Shown one piece after another: positions 7,055 to 11,549 of a stretch of 11,549 nucleotides of DNA (position 1 is its first letter; each line of letters begins with the position of its first letter). The translations under genes were made by a program, and so were the position numbers. Under the pieces are notes generated by a model. The model made no database searches. It worked only from the letters and a program-made list of their open reading frames with translations, and was not told the DNA's origin. The stretch spans positions 1-11,549 of the forward strand of contig JAPLHX010000218.1 in the NCBI GenBank assembly GCA_026389415.1. The letters are read 5' to 3'. The stretch comes from Coprothermobacterota bacterium (GTDB lineage Bacteria; Caldisericota; JANLFM01).

Positions 7055-7127
7055 AAGGTTATACCAATAGCCTGTCTTCCCACCTCCCCGATGGCAGGGG
7101 TTGCCGCCCGGCAGCCCCTGTTTTTTA
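7055..7127 (+). ncRNA. Candidate small RNA with C-rich single-stranded region
   Basis: A promoter (7020-7048) and an intrinsic terminator (7095-7126) on the plus strand bracket about 70 nt with no open frame of interest. The 5' part is unstructured and pyrimidine-rich, with UCUUCCCACCUCCCC at 7074-7088. C-rich motifs of this sort are known in Gram-positive small RNAs such as RsaE/RoxS, where they pair with GGAGG ribosome sites. The terminator hairpin forms the 3' end. It matches no RNA family I recognise. It lies just past the 3' end of the minus-strand xre-immA-HTH operon, so it is antisense only to that operon's 3' end. Expression is inferred from the flanking signals alone. Confidence 0.35.
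7095..7126 (+). terminator. Strong intrinsic terminator, plus-strand orientation
   Basis: An 11-bp hairpin (arms 7095-7105 and 7110-7120, one G-U pair, loop GCCC) is followed directly by six T residues (7121-7126). On the minus strand the hairpin is preceded by A residues and lacks a U-run, so it should not work well as a terminator of the minus-strand operon ending at 7125. Confidence 0.75.
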
Positions 7128-7367
7128 TCTTAATTCCTCCACTACTTGGCTTAAGGAAACCCGAGCTTGGGCGAATTTCCGCTCCAGGGCCATCACCTCG
7201 CGCAACGGGAAATAGCAATGTCCCGCGCGAGATAATATCAACAGGCGACCAACGCGTGCAGCATACCGATGTTGCCCCAGAGCAATTACGTACACTGCGT
7301 GCATTGGCGCATTCCAACGGATGGCTAGTTGCTGTGGGGAAAGATAGGTTTCGTTTCTATTCTCCAT
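7125..7367 (-). CDS. Small excisionase/MerR-like helix-turn-helix protein
   Basis: The 80-residue product begins MENRNETYLSPQQLAIRWN. The N-terminal pattern of LSPQQLAIRW, a turn, and AARVGRLLIL (residues 9-46) resembles the winged HTH of small excisionase/MerR-type DNA-binding proteins (YLSxxQAAxxWxVS...xxRxGRxxxI). A charged helical C-terminus (about 54-80, LREVMALERKFAQARVSLSQVVEEL) could mediate dimerisation. Its ATG overlaps the TGA of the ImmA/IrrE-like gene by one base (TGATG), with GAGGT just upstream, so it is the third, coupled gene of that operon. The HTH is weak by eye, since the usual recognition helix is disturbed around NAPMHAVYVIALG. It could instead be an unrelated small protein. 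No recombinase that it might assist is visible nearby. Confidence 0.6.
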   Translation of the reverse strand: MENRNETYLSPQQLAIRWNAPMHAVYVIALGQHRYAARVGRLLILSRAGHCYFPLREVMALERKFAQARVSLSQVVEELR

Positions 7368-8056
7368 CAGACCTCAGGAAAGGTGAAGAGAAACACCTTT
7401 TCAATCCGCAACCCCCGGCGGTCGGGGATCGGGAATGCATGAAGGTGCAGTCCACCAATGTACTCTTTTTGCGGAAACGGTGATGTGAAAGAGAGATCAA
7501 GGAATTCCTGCTCTGTTGGTGTGAGCTTCTGCCGCTTTGTTCCAGGCGAAAATGCCCGCCATCTGCCATTACCTGACACCGTCAGAATGCACGGTTTGGG
7601 GCACAGAAGCAGCATCTTGAGCGCGCAGGTATCGAAAGTAGCCGAGGAAAATGCCCGTGCGACAGCGAATAAATCAAAACCATCGCGGGCCATCACCTCT
7701 TCAACCCAGGCAGTAGGCAAAAGAAGCTCAGCGGCAGCGCGATTGATCTGCCAATGGGGTCCCTCAATGCCTCGTCGCATCGCGAGGAATTCCACGCATT
7801 CGTGAGCCAAATCGAATGGCACCCGTTGGTGGGGAAGAAGTGGGGAAAGCCGAATCCTCCATCCTCCATTACCTTTAGGATCCGGAAACAGGTAAGTTTT
7901 GCGGTCCGCAGCTTGTTTATAATCCCAGAAAATACTCAACCCTAAATACTCTAGTACATGCTCTAAGATGACGGGTGGACCGGTGATCCCCGCCTCTTTC
8001 AATATCTGAAGAATGACCCGCTCCAATTCGGTAGAGCGGGTCATGGGTCCCATCAT
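7367..8056 (-). CDS. ImmA/IrrE-family (COG2856) protein with variant HExxE motif
   Basis: The 229-residue protein, from ATG 8056, resembles the ImmA/IrrE metallopeptidases that cleave partner XRE-type repressors under stress. The N-terminal region IxxILKEAGITGPPVILEHVLEYLGLSIFW is typical. The active-site region FDLAHECVEFLAMRRG (residues 81-96) has His85 and Glu86 of HExxH, but position 89 is Glu instead of His. The usual ExEAN...AAELLLP motif reads HWQINRAAAELLLP (101-114), so the conserved Glu before the Asn is Gln. The protein may be catalytically altered, or may act only as a sensor or binding partner. It sits 22 nt downstream of the XRE gene, the classic repressor-antirepressor arrangement, and overlaps the following small gene by one base. 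Start choice is uncertain: ATGs at 8056, 8053 and 8044 are in frame and none has a good SD. Confidence 0.8.
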   Translation of the reverse strand: MMGPMTRSTELERVILQILKEAGITGPPVILEHVLEYLGLSIFWDYKQAADRKTYLFPDPKGNGGWRIRLSPLLPHQRVPFDLAHECVEFLAMRRGIEGPHWQINRAAAELLLPTAWVEEVMARDGFDLFAVARAFSSATFDTCALKMLLLCPKPCILTVSGNGRWRAFSPGTKRQKLTPTEQEFLDLSFTSPFPQKEYIGGLHLHAFPIPDRRGLRIEKVFLFTFPEV

Positions 8057-8078
8057 GTCGGTGTTCGAACGAAGAGTT

Positions 8079-8498
8079 CTAGTTTGGTCGATCCAAGTTC
8101 CGCAAGAAAAACAGCAGACCCAAGTAACCTTGTTTGTCGACTGCACCTGCACGGAAGCGAACTTGTGCCAACCGTTTGATGTCAAAATCGGTGATATCGA
8201 ATGTGCTTCTCATCTTCTTATCCAGCGACAATTCACGTAAAGCTGGTTCCAAAAGATTAAGATCGACTTTTTGTTCCGTCTGGTCTAGAAAGATCGGTTC
8301 CTTCGGGTCGACAAGGTAGGAGAGAGAATAGTCAAAAGTCTCTCCAAAACGTTGTAGAAACTTGAGCGAAGGCTTTAGTGCTCCCTGTTCAATTCGGGAA
8401 ACCGTGGATGGTGTATAACCCAGCATCTGGGCCAACTTGCCTTGAGATAACCTTTTGCTTTTTCTAATTTCCCGGATTTTTTCTCGCGCTGTCTTCAT
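8079..8498 (-). CDS. XRE-family transcriptional regulator
   Basis: The 139-residue protein starts at ATG 8498, 8 nt after AAAGGAG; TTG and GTG codons two and one codons earlier are too close to that site. Residues 5-62 form a Cro/C1-type HTH: REKIREIRKSKRLSQGKLAQMLGYTPSTVSRIEQGALKPSLKFL, with SQGKLAQML as the first helix and TPSTVSRIEQG as the recognition helix. The remaining 75 residues are not recognisable and probably hold the dimerisation or protease-sensing part. It is the first gene of the xre-immA/irrE-HTH operon. As in related systems it probably represses its own promoter (8521-8550) and may be the target of the downstream ImmA/IrrE-like protein. No target operator could be defined with confidence. 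Confidence 0.9.
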   Translation of the reverse strand: MKTAREKIREIRKSKRLSQGKLAQMLGYTPSTVSRIEQGALKPSLKFLQRFGETFDYSLSYLVDPKEPIFLDQTEQKVDLNLLEPALRELSLDKKMRSTFDITDFDIKRLAQVRFRAGAVDKQGYLGLLFFLRNLDRPN

Positions 8499-8520
8499 CA
8501 CCAATACTCCTTTCGAGAAT

Positions 8521-8550
8521 AGTATAGTACGGCTTATGCTGAATTGTCAA
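8521..8550 (-). promoter_or_regulatory. Sigma-A promoter of the xre-immA/irrE operon
   Basis: On the minus strand TTGACA (8545-8550) and TATACT (8521-8526) are separated by 18 bp. Transcription should start near 8514, which leaves a leader of only about 16 nt that begins at the SD AAAGGAG (8507-8513). ACTATA occurs both just upstream of the -35 and across the -10, and could be part of a repressor site. Confidence 0.65.
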
Positions 8551-8586
8551 TATAGTTTGCAAAAAAAACATCTGTATGACTGAAAC

Positions 8587-9846
8587 TCAATCGTAAAAAG
8601 ACAAATCCAGTAATCCATGTCCGGAAAGACAGAACAAGATTGTTTCCTGTTTGCCTGCCAATTGAGCCGTGTAAATCTCCCGTAACGCACAGGCGATGGC
8701 ATGGGCAGATTCCGGGGCCGGTACGATCCCTTCGCTGGCCATGAACAGCCGCGCCGCCTGGCGGGCCTCGTCTTCTTCCACCGTCTGAGCCTCGATCCAA
8801 CCGTGATGCAGCAGGGCGGAGACAATGGGGGAGGCGCCGTGGTAGCGCAGGCCCCCGGCATGTAGCACGGGCGGAATGAAATCGCGACCCAAGGTATACA
8901 TCTTCAACAAGGGAGTGAACCCGGCGGTGTCCCCAGTGTCGTATTCGTAGCGTCCGGCCGTTAAGCTGGGACAGGAAGCCGGCTCGGCAGCGATCACCCG
9001 GACGGATTGGCCGCGGAACTTCTCCGCCAGGAAGGGGAAGGTGATCCCGCCAAAATTAGAGCCACCCCCATGGCAGGCAATCACCACGTCCGGGAAACGG
9101 TCCAGATCCGCCAAGGCCTGCTTGGCTTCCAGCCCGATCACCGTCTGGTGCATCAGGACGTGGTTCAGGACAGAACCCAGGGCATACTTGGTGCCGTTGC
9201 CGGCACGGGTGACCTCCAGGGCCTCGGAAATGGCAATGCCCAAGCTGCCGGGACAGTCCGGAGACGCCTCCCGAATTTGCCGACCGAAGGCGGTGCTGGC
9301 GCTGGGGCTGGCCTGCACCTTGGCACCGAAGGCCCGGATCAGGCGTAGCCGCTCGGGCTTCTGCTCGGCCGACACGCGGACCATGAACACCTCAATCGGC
9401 AAACCCAACAAGTATCCTGCCAGAGCTAGGGCGGATCCCCACTGCCCGGCTCCCGTTTCCGTGGCAAGCCGTTGGGTACCGGCTTGCACGTTGTAATAGA
9501 CTTGGGCGAGGGCCGTGTTCAGTTTGTGGCTTCCTACCGGACTGGTCCCCTCGTACTTGTAGTAGATTTCCCCTCCGTAGTCTAGCTTTTGCTCCAAGCG
9601 TTTGGCGCGGCGTAGCGGCGTGGGACGCCAAAGCTGATAAAGATCTTGTACCACTTCCGGAATGTCGATCTCCCGATCTCGATTGAATTCCTGGGCCACG
9701 AGTTCGGGGGCAAAAAGGGCTTCCATCTCCTCCGCCGTTACGGGTTGGCGGGTGACCGGATGCAGCGGCGGATCCAAGGTGAAGGGCAGGTCCGCTTGAA
9801 TGTTGTACCAGTATTTCGGTACGGTTGTGCCATTGCATTGTGGCAT
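8587..9846 (-). CDS. trpB: Tryptophan synthase beta chain, TrpB2 type
   Basis: The 419-residue PLP enzyme joins indole and serine to make tryptophan. It is of the TrpB2 (TrpB-related) class: it has RPTPLRRAKRLE (74-85), then YYKYEGTSPVGSHKLNTA with the PLP-binding Lys108, whereas classical TrpB1 has a KREDLNHTGAHK-type site. TETGAGQWG (129-137) carries the catalytic Glu130. CHGGGSNFGG (258-267) binds the cofactor phosphate and LSGHGLLDL (407-415) ends the fold. TrpB2 proteins are often encoded away from trpA and are thought to use free indole. None of the other trp genes is next to it here. The start at 9846 has AAAGGAG with 6-nt spacing. A tryptophan T-box leader lies directly upstream, so expression should rise when uncharged tRNA-Trp accumulates. 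The gene ends about 90 bp before the xre start, with no terminator visible. Confidence 0.95.
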   Translation of the reverse strand: MPQCNGTTVPKYWYNIQADLPFTLDPPLHPVTRQPVTAEEMEALFAPELVAQEFNRDREIDIPEVVQDLYQLWRPTPLRRAKRLEQKLDYGGEIYYKYEGTSPVGSHKLNTALAQVYYNVQAGTQRLATETGAGQWGSALALAGYLLGLPIEVFMVRVSAEQKPERLRLIRAFGAKVQASPSASTAFGRQIREASPDCPGSLGIAISEALEVTRAGNGTKYALGSVLNHVLMHQTVIGLEAKQALADLDRFPDVVIACHGGGSNFGGITFPFLAEKFRGQSVRVIAAEPASCPSLTAGRYEYDTGDTAGFTPLLKMYTLGRDFIPPVLHAGGLRYHGASPIVSALLHHGWIEAQTVEEDEARQAARLFMASEGIVPAPESAHAIACALREIYTAQLAGKQETILFCLSGHGLLDLSFYD

Positions 9847-9871
9847 CGCGTTCTCCTTTTCTGAGTGAAAT

Positions 9872-9903
9872 AAAAAAAACCTCGTTCGTCGGGACGAAGG
9901 AGG
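9872..9903 (-). terminator. T-box regulated intrinsic terminator
   Basis: On the minus strand, CCUC and UUCGU pair with ACGAA and GAGG around one C-C mismatch, with a CCCG loop, followed by eight U residues (9872-9879). The CCCG loop is also the 3' arm of the antiterminator, as expected for a T-box switch. Confidence 0.88.
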
Positions 9904-9926
9904 TCATTCTCCGCGGTGCCACCCGC

Positions 9927-9966
9927 ATTCGCAATATTGCGCACTCATTCGCAATATTGCGCACTC
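9927..9966 (-). repeat. Tandem duplication of a 20-bp palindrome-bearing unit in the T-box linker
   Basis: Two identical 20-bp units (9927-9946 and 9947-9966; unit ATTCGCAATATTGCGCACTC on the plus strand) sit directly before the antiterminator. Each contains the perfect 12-bp palindrome CGCAATATTGCG. In RNA each unit can make a short hairpin, or the two copies can pair with each other. Confidence 0.95.
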
Positions 9967-10158
9967 ATTTTCAGATACAGGATTGCTCCGATATCCTCCC
10001 CTTATAACGGAGGGTCATCCGGGTCCCCCTACTGGTTGCCTTTCGGGGTCCACCTCATGAGTCCATTCGGGACCGTTTCACCACTGGCTTGCACCAACCG
10101 CCAGCTCTCTGTAGATTTTCCGGTTCGTACTCGTCTCGTTCGTCGGCGTTAGATCAAA

Positions 10159-10187
10159 ATGCTATGTGCTTGAGGATCGGATGTCAA
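10159..10187 (-). promoter_or_regulatory. Sigma-A promoter of the T-box/trpB unit
   Basis: A perfect TTGACA (10182-10187) and TAGCAT (10159-10164, four of six) are 17 bp apart on the minus strand. Transcription should start near 10152, a few nucleotides before stem I of the T-box begins. Confidence 0.7.
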
Positions 10188-10280
10188 GGAATCGATTTTC
10201 GGGATTTTAGACAGTGTGCAAATGATCATCGATAGCAGCTATGTTTTTTCGGAAAGAAGAAGGCCGATTCACTTTGAGCT

Positions 10281-10685
10281 TCAACCGCTTATTTCTAGTT
10301 CCCGTCTTTCAATTCCTGCTTCAACCACGCGTCTGCGGACCAGCATAAAGCCGGCAAGAATCAAAGTGTAGCAAGGCAGGAACCAGGATCTGTACAACAA
10401 GAGAGGTTGAGCCACCGACAGGCCTGCTGCAGCTAGTAAAAGAGATGCACCTGCTGCTAAGGCTAGTGATTGGGTGAATGGGAGAATGCTCCAGGAGGCC
10501 AATAATGGAATCCAAATCAAGTCTCGGAGGGCCAGACAACCGACTAGGACCAGGCAAACGATAATCCAATTGATTCCCGGCACTGCAATCATTAGTACCA
10601 AGGAAATGACAATCCCCAGGAGCAACGCCATCCAACCGCTTTGTTTTTCGATTTGTGCGATCTGTTTCGAGTGTGTCACCATCAT
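10281..10685 (-). CDS. Small four-helix membrane protein of unknown function
   Basis: The 134-residue product has a short charged N-terminus (MMVTHSKQIAQIEKQ) and four hydrophobic segments at about residues 17-35, 39-55, 70-92 and 97-113. It ends in a basic, soluble tail starting RRRVVEAGIERRE. By the positive-inside rule both ends are probably cytoplasmic. I recognise no family motif. It starts 36 nt after the stop of the molybdenum hydroxylase gene, so the two may share a transcript, although the start (ATG 10685 or 10682) has only a weak SD-like AGTGG. No terminator is evident between it and the T-box promoter. Treat it as a hypothetical membrane protein. Confidence 0.7.
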   Translation of the reverse strand: MMVTHSKQIAQIEKQSGWMALLLGIVISLVLMIAVPGINWIIVCLVLVGCLALRDLIWIPLLASWSILPFTQSLALAAGASLLLAAAGLSVAQPLLLYRSWFLPCYTLILAGFMLVRRRVVEAGIERRELEISG

Positions 10686-10721
10686 CAAACCACTAAGGAT
10701 ATTCTACACCTGCCGATGAAT

Positions 10722-11549
10722 TCAGTGGGTTGAGCAAGAGCTGATTTCGTTGATTTGCTTCCCCTTCTCGTTCTGGGCGCGCCATATGCGCTCGGGTGTG
10801 ATTGGCACTTCGGTCATACGGATACCGATCGCTGCGCTGACAACGTTGGCTGCTGCTGCGACCGGAGAAACCACCGGAGGTTCACCCACTCCCTTGGCTC
10901 CAAAAGGACCGTCACCAGCAGGGACATCCACCAATATTGTTTCCAGGTGGGGTAAATCTGCCGCGGTTGGCATCCGATAATCCAACAAGTTGGCGTTGAG
11001 CACCCGCCCGCCCTGATCGAATTGAACTTCTTCCGATAGAGCCGTCCTGATAGATTGACTCGCTGCACCCTGAATTTGTCCTTCCGCCGAAAGTGGATTG
11101 CTTGGGGTACCTGTATCCTGTGCCGTAACCAAACGCTCCAAACGAACAAAGCCGGTTTCTGGATCCACTGCCACTTGGGCAATGGTATCGGCGAAGACCG
11201 GCGCTCGCCCTTGTAGCAAAACGGAGCCTTGGCCAAATAGGGGACCGCCGGTACCTTCCTCGACACTGGCGCCGGATCGATACAGCGCGTCCAATGTCAG
11301 GGCTTTGTCCGGGTAAGCAACGATTCGAATACCATTCGTTACCCACTCCAATTCGTCAATGGGTACTTTTAACAGCTCAGAGGCTCGCTGGAATACCTTT
11401 CCTTTCAAATCAATGGTAGCTTTGTGCACGGCCCGGCCTACAGAATAGACCGTACAGCTTCCGCCAGAAACCGGGACGTATGGTGCAAGGTCAGTTGTAG
11501 CCCGGTTGTAGCGGATCCAATCCATGGAAACACCCAGTGTTTCCGCAGC
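10722..11549 (-). CDS. Xanthine dehydrogenase/aldehyde oxidase family molybdopterin-binding subunit (C-terminal part)
   Basis: The gene enters from beyond the right edge, and 275 C-terminal residues are visible. They match the molybdenum-cofactor-binding large subunit (XdhA/CoxL type): SGGSCTVYSVGRAVHKA, then FADTIAQVAVDPETGFVRLERLVTAQDTGTPSNPLSAEGQIQGA, then NLLDYRMPTAADLP, and finally GAKGVGEPP. The Glu of that last motif (about residue 223 of the fragment) is the catalytic base of the family. Such enzymes hydroxylate purines, aldehydes or N-heterocycles with an FAD subunit and a [2Fe-2S] subunit, which would lie outside the window. The C-terminal tail ends ISSCSTH. The substrate cannot be told from this part, and CoxL-type CO dehydrogenase cannot be judged because its active-site loop is missing. 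Confidence 0.93.
   Translation of the reverse strand, partial: AAETLGVSMDWIRYNRATTDLAPYVPVSGGSCTVYSVGRAVHKATIDLKGKVFQRASELLKVPIDELEWVTNGIRIVAYPDKALTLDALYRSGASVEEGTGGPLFGQGSVLLQGRAPVFADTIAQVAVDPETGFVRLERLVTAQDTGTPSNPLSAEGQIQGAASQSIRTALSEEVQFDQGGRVLNANLLDYRMPTAADLPHLETILVDVPAGDGPFGAKGVGEPPVVSPVAAAANVVSAAIGIRMTEVPITPERIWRAQNEKGKQINEISSCSTH

Larger units (their letters stand above)
9872..10152 (-). promoter_or_regulatory. Tryptophan T-box riboswitch leader of trpB
   Basis: The leader RNA has all main T-box elements. A stem I begins near 10146, with an AGUA segment and a distal loop AGAGAGCUGGCGGUUGG...GCAAGCCAG (10084-10110). The specifier loop reads GAAUGGAC with a UGG (Trp) codon at 10063-10065. 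Stems II/III include CCUCC...GGAGG near 10000-10020. The T-box sequence is GGUGGCACCGCGG (9911-9923). The antiterminator pairs CGGG (9922-9925) with CCCG (9890-9893), which competes with the downstream terminator. Uncharged tRNA-Trp would pair with UGG and with the T-box bulge to favour read-through into trpB. The linker before the antiterminator contains a tandem 20-bp duplication. Confidence 0.93.

Noticed and set aside
7090..7127. Hairpin as terminator of the minus-strand xre operon
   Set aside because: On the minus strand the A/T run lies upstream of the hairpin and no U-run follows, so its orientation fits only plus-strand transcription.
6524..7483. 319-codon plus-strand open frame across the intergenic region
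   Set aside because: It runs antisense through the small peroxiredoxin-like gene, the small HTH gene and the end of the ImmA/IrrE-like gene, crosses the strong plus-strand terminator at 7095-7126, and its product resembles nothing and has no domain pattern.
8057..8185. Longer N-terminus for the ImmA/IrrE-like protein
   Set aside because: The extension reads over the end of the XRE gene in another frame and is Cys/Trp-rich with no family similarity; a start at 8056, 8053 or 8044 just after the XRE stop fits better.
9007..9496. Plus-strand frames of 113 and 151 codons opposite trpB
   Set aside because: They are antisense shadows of a well-conserved enzyme gene, with compositionally odd products.
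10232..10248. Plus-strand hairpin ATAGCAGCTAT followed by T residues as a terminator
   Set aside because: The stem is only 4 bp with a 3-nt loop, and there is no plus-strand gene upstream for it to end.

Overview
The window looks like chromosomal DNA of a Bacillota (Firmicutes) bacterium. The signs are strong AGGAGG-type ribosome binding sites, sigma-A-like promoters, an S-layer-homology protein and a tryptophan T-box leader. The tryptophan synthase beta chain is of the TrpB2 type, common in thermophiles, so a thermophilic or moderately thermophilic lineage is possible; this is an inference and I cannot name a genus. No rRNA, tRNA, CRISPR array, transposase or integrase was seen. Nearly all genes lie on the minus strand and are described here in transcription order, right to left.

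Right end (11549-10281): the C-terminal part of a molybdopterin-binding xanthine/aldehyde dehydrogenase large subunit runs in from outside the window, followed by a small four-helix membrane protein of unknown function. Next (10187-8587) is a complete tryptophan T-box unit: promoter, stem I with a UGG specifier, antiterminator and terminator, then a stand-alone trpB2. The T-box linker carries a perfect 20-bp tandem duplication, each copy containing a 12-bp palindrome.

Middle (8550-7125): a three-gene regulatory cassette with its own promoter encodes an XRE repressor, an ImmA/IrrE-type protein whose HExxH motif reads HExxE, and a small excisionase/MerR-like helix-turn-helix protein. Just beyond it, on the opposite strand, lie a plausible promoter (7020-7048) and a very good intrinsic terminator (7095-7126), which together would make a C-rich small RNA of about 70 nt. 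About 370 bp without a convincing gene follows.

Next (6648-4547): a short protein resembling the N-terminus of an AhpC/TSA peroxiredoxin but lacking cysteine, a PfkB-family kinase and pseudouridine-5'-phosphate glycosidase (psuG). The kinase and psuG together make a pseudouridine catabolic pair: phosphorylation to pseudouridine 5'-phosphate, then cleavage to uracil and ribose 5-phosphate. Convergent to psuG, and overlapping its stop codon, is a lone plus-strand 'toast-rack' beta-repeat protein (3930-4550).

Left end (3751-1): a tightly coupled pxpA-pxpB-pxpC operon for the ATP-dependent 5-oxoprolinase, which turns 5-oxoproline into glutamate, runs into a secreted protein with three SLH repeats and a transglutaminase-like cysteine-protease-fold domain, cut by the window edge. 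The items most worth a second look are the candidate small RNA, the variant ImmA/IrrE cassette, the duplicated palindrome in the T-box, and the cysteine-less peroxiredoxin-like mini-gene.
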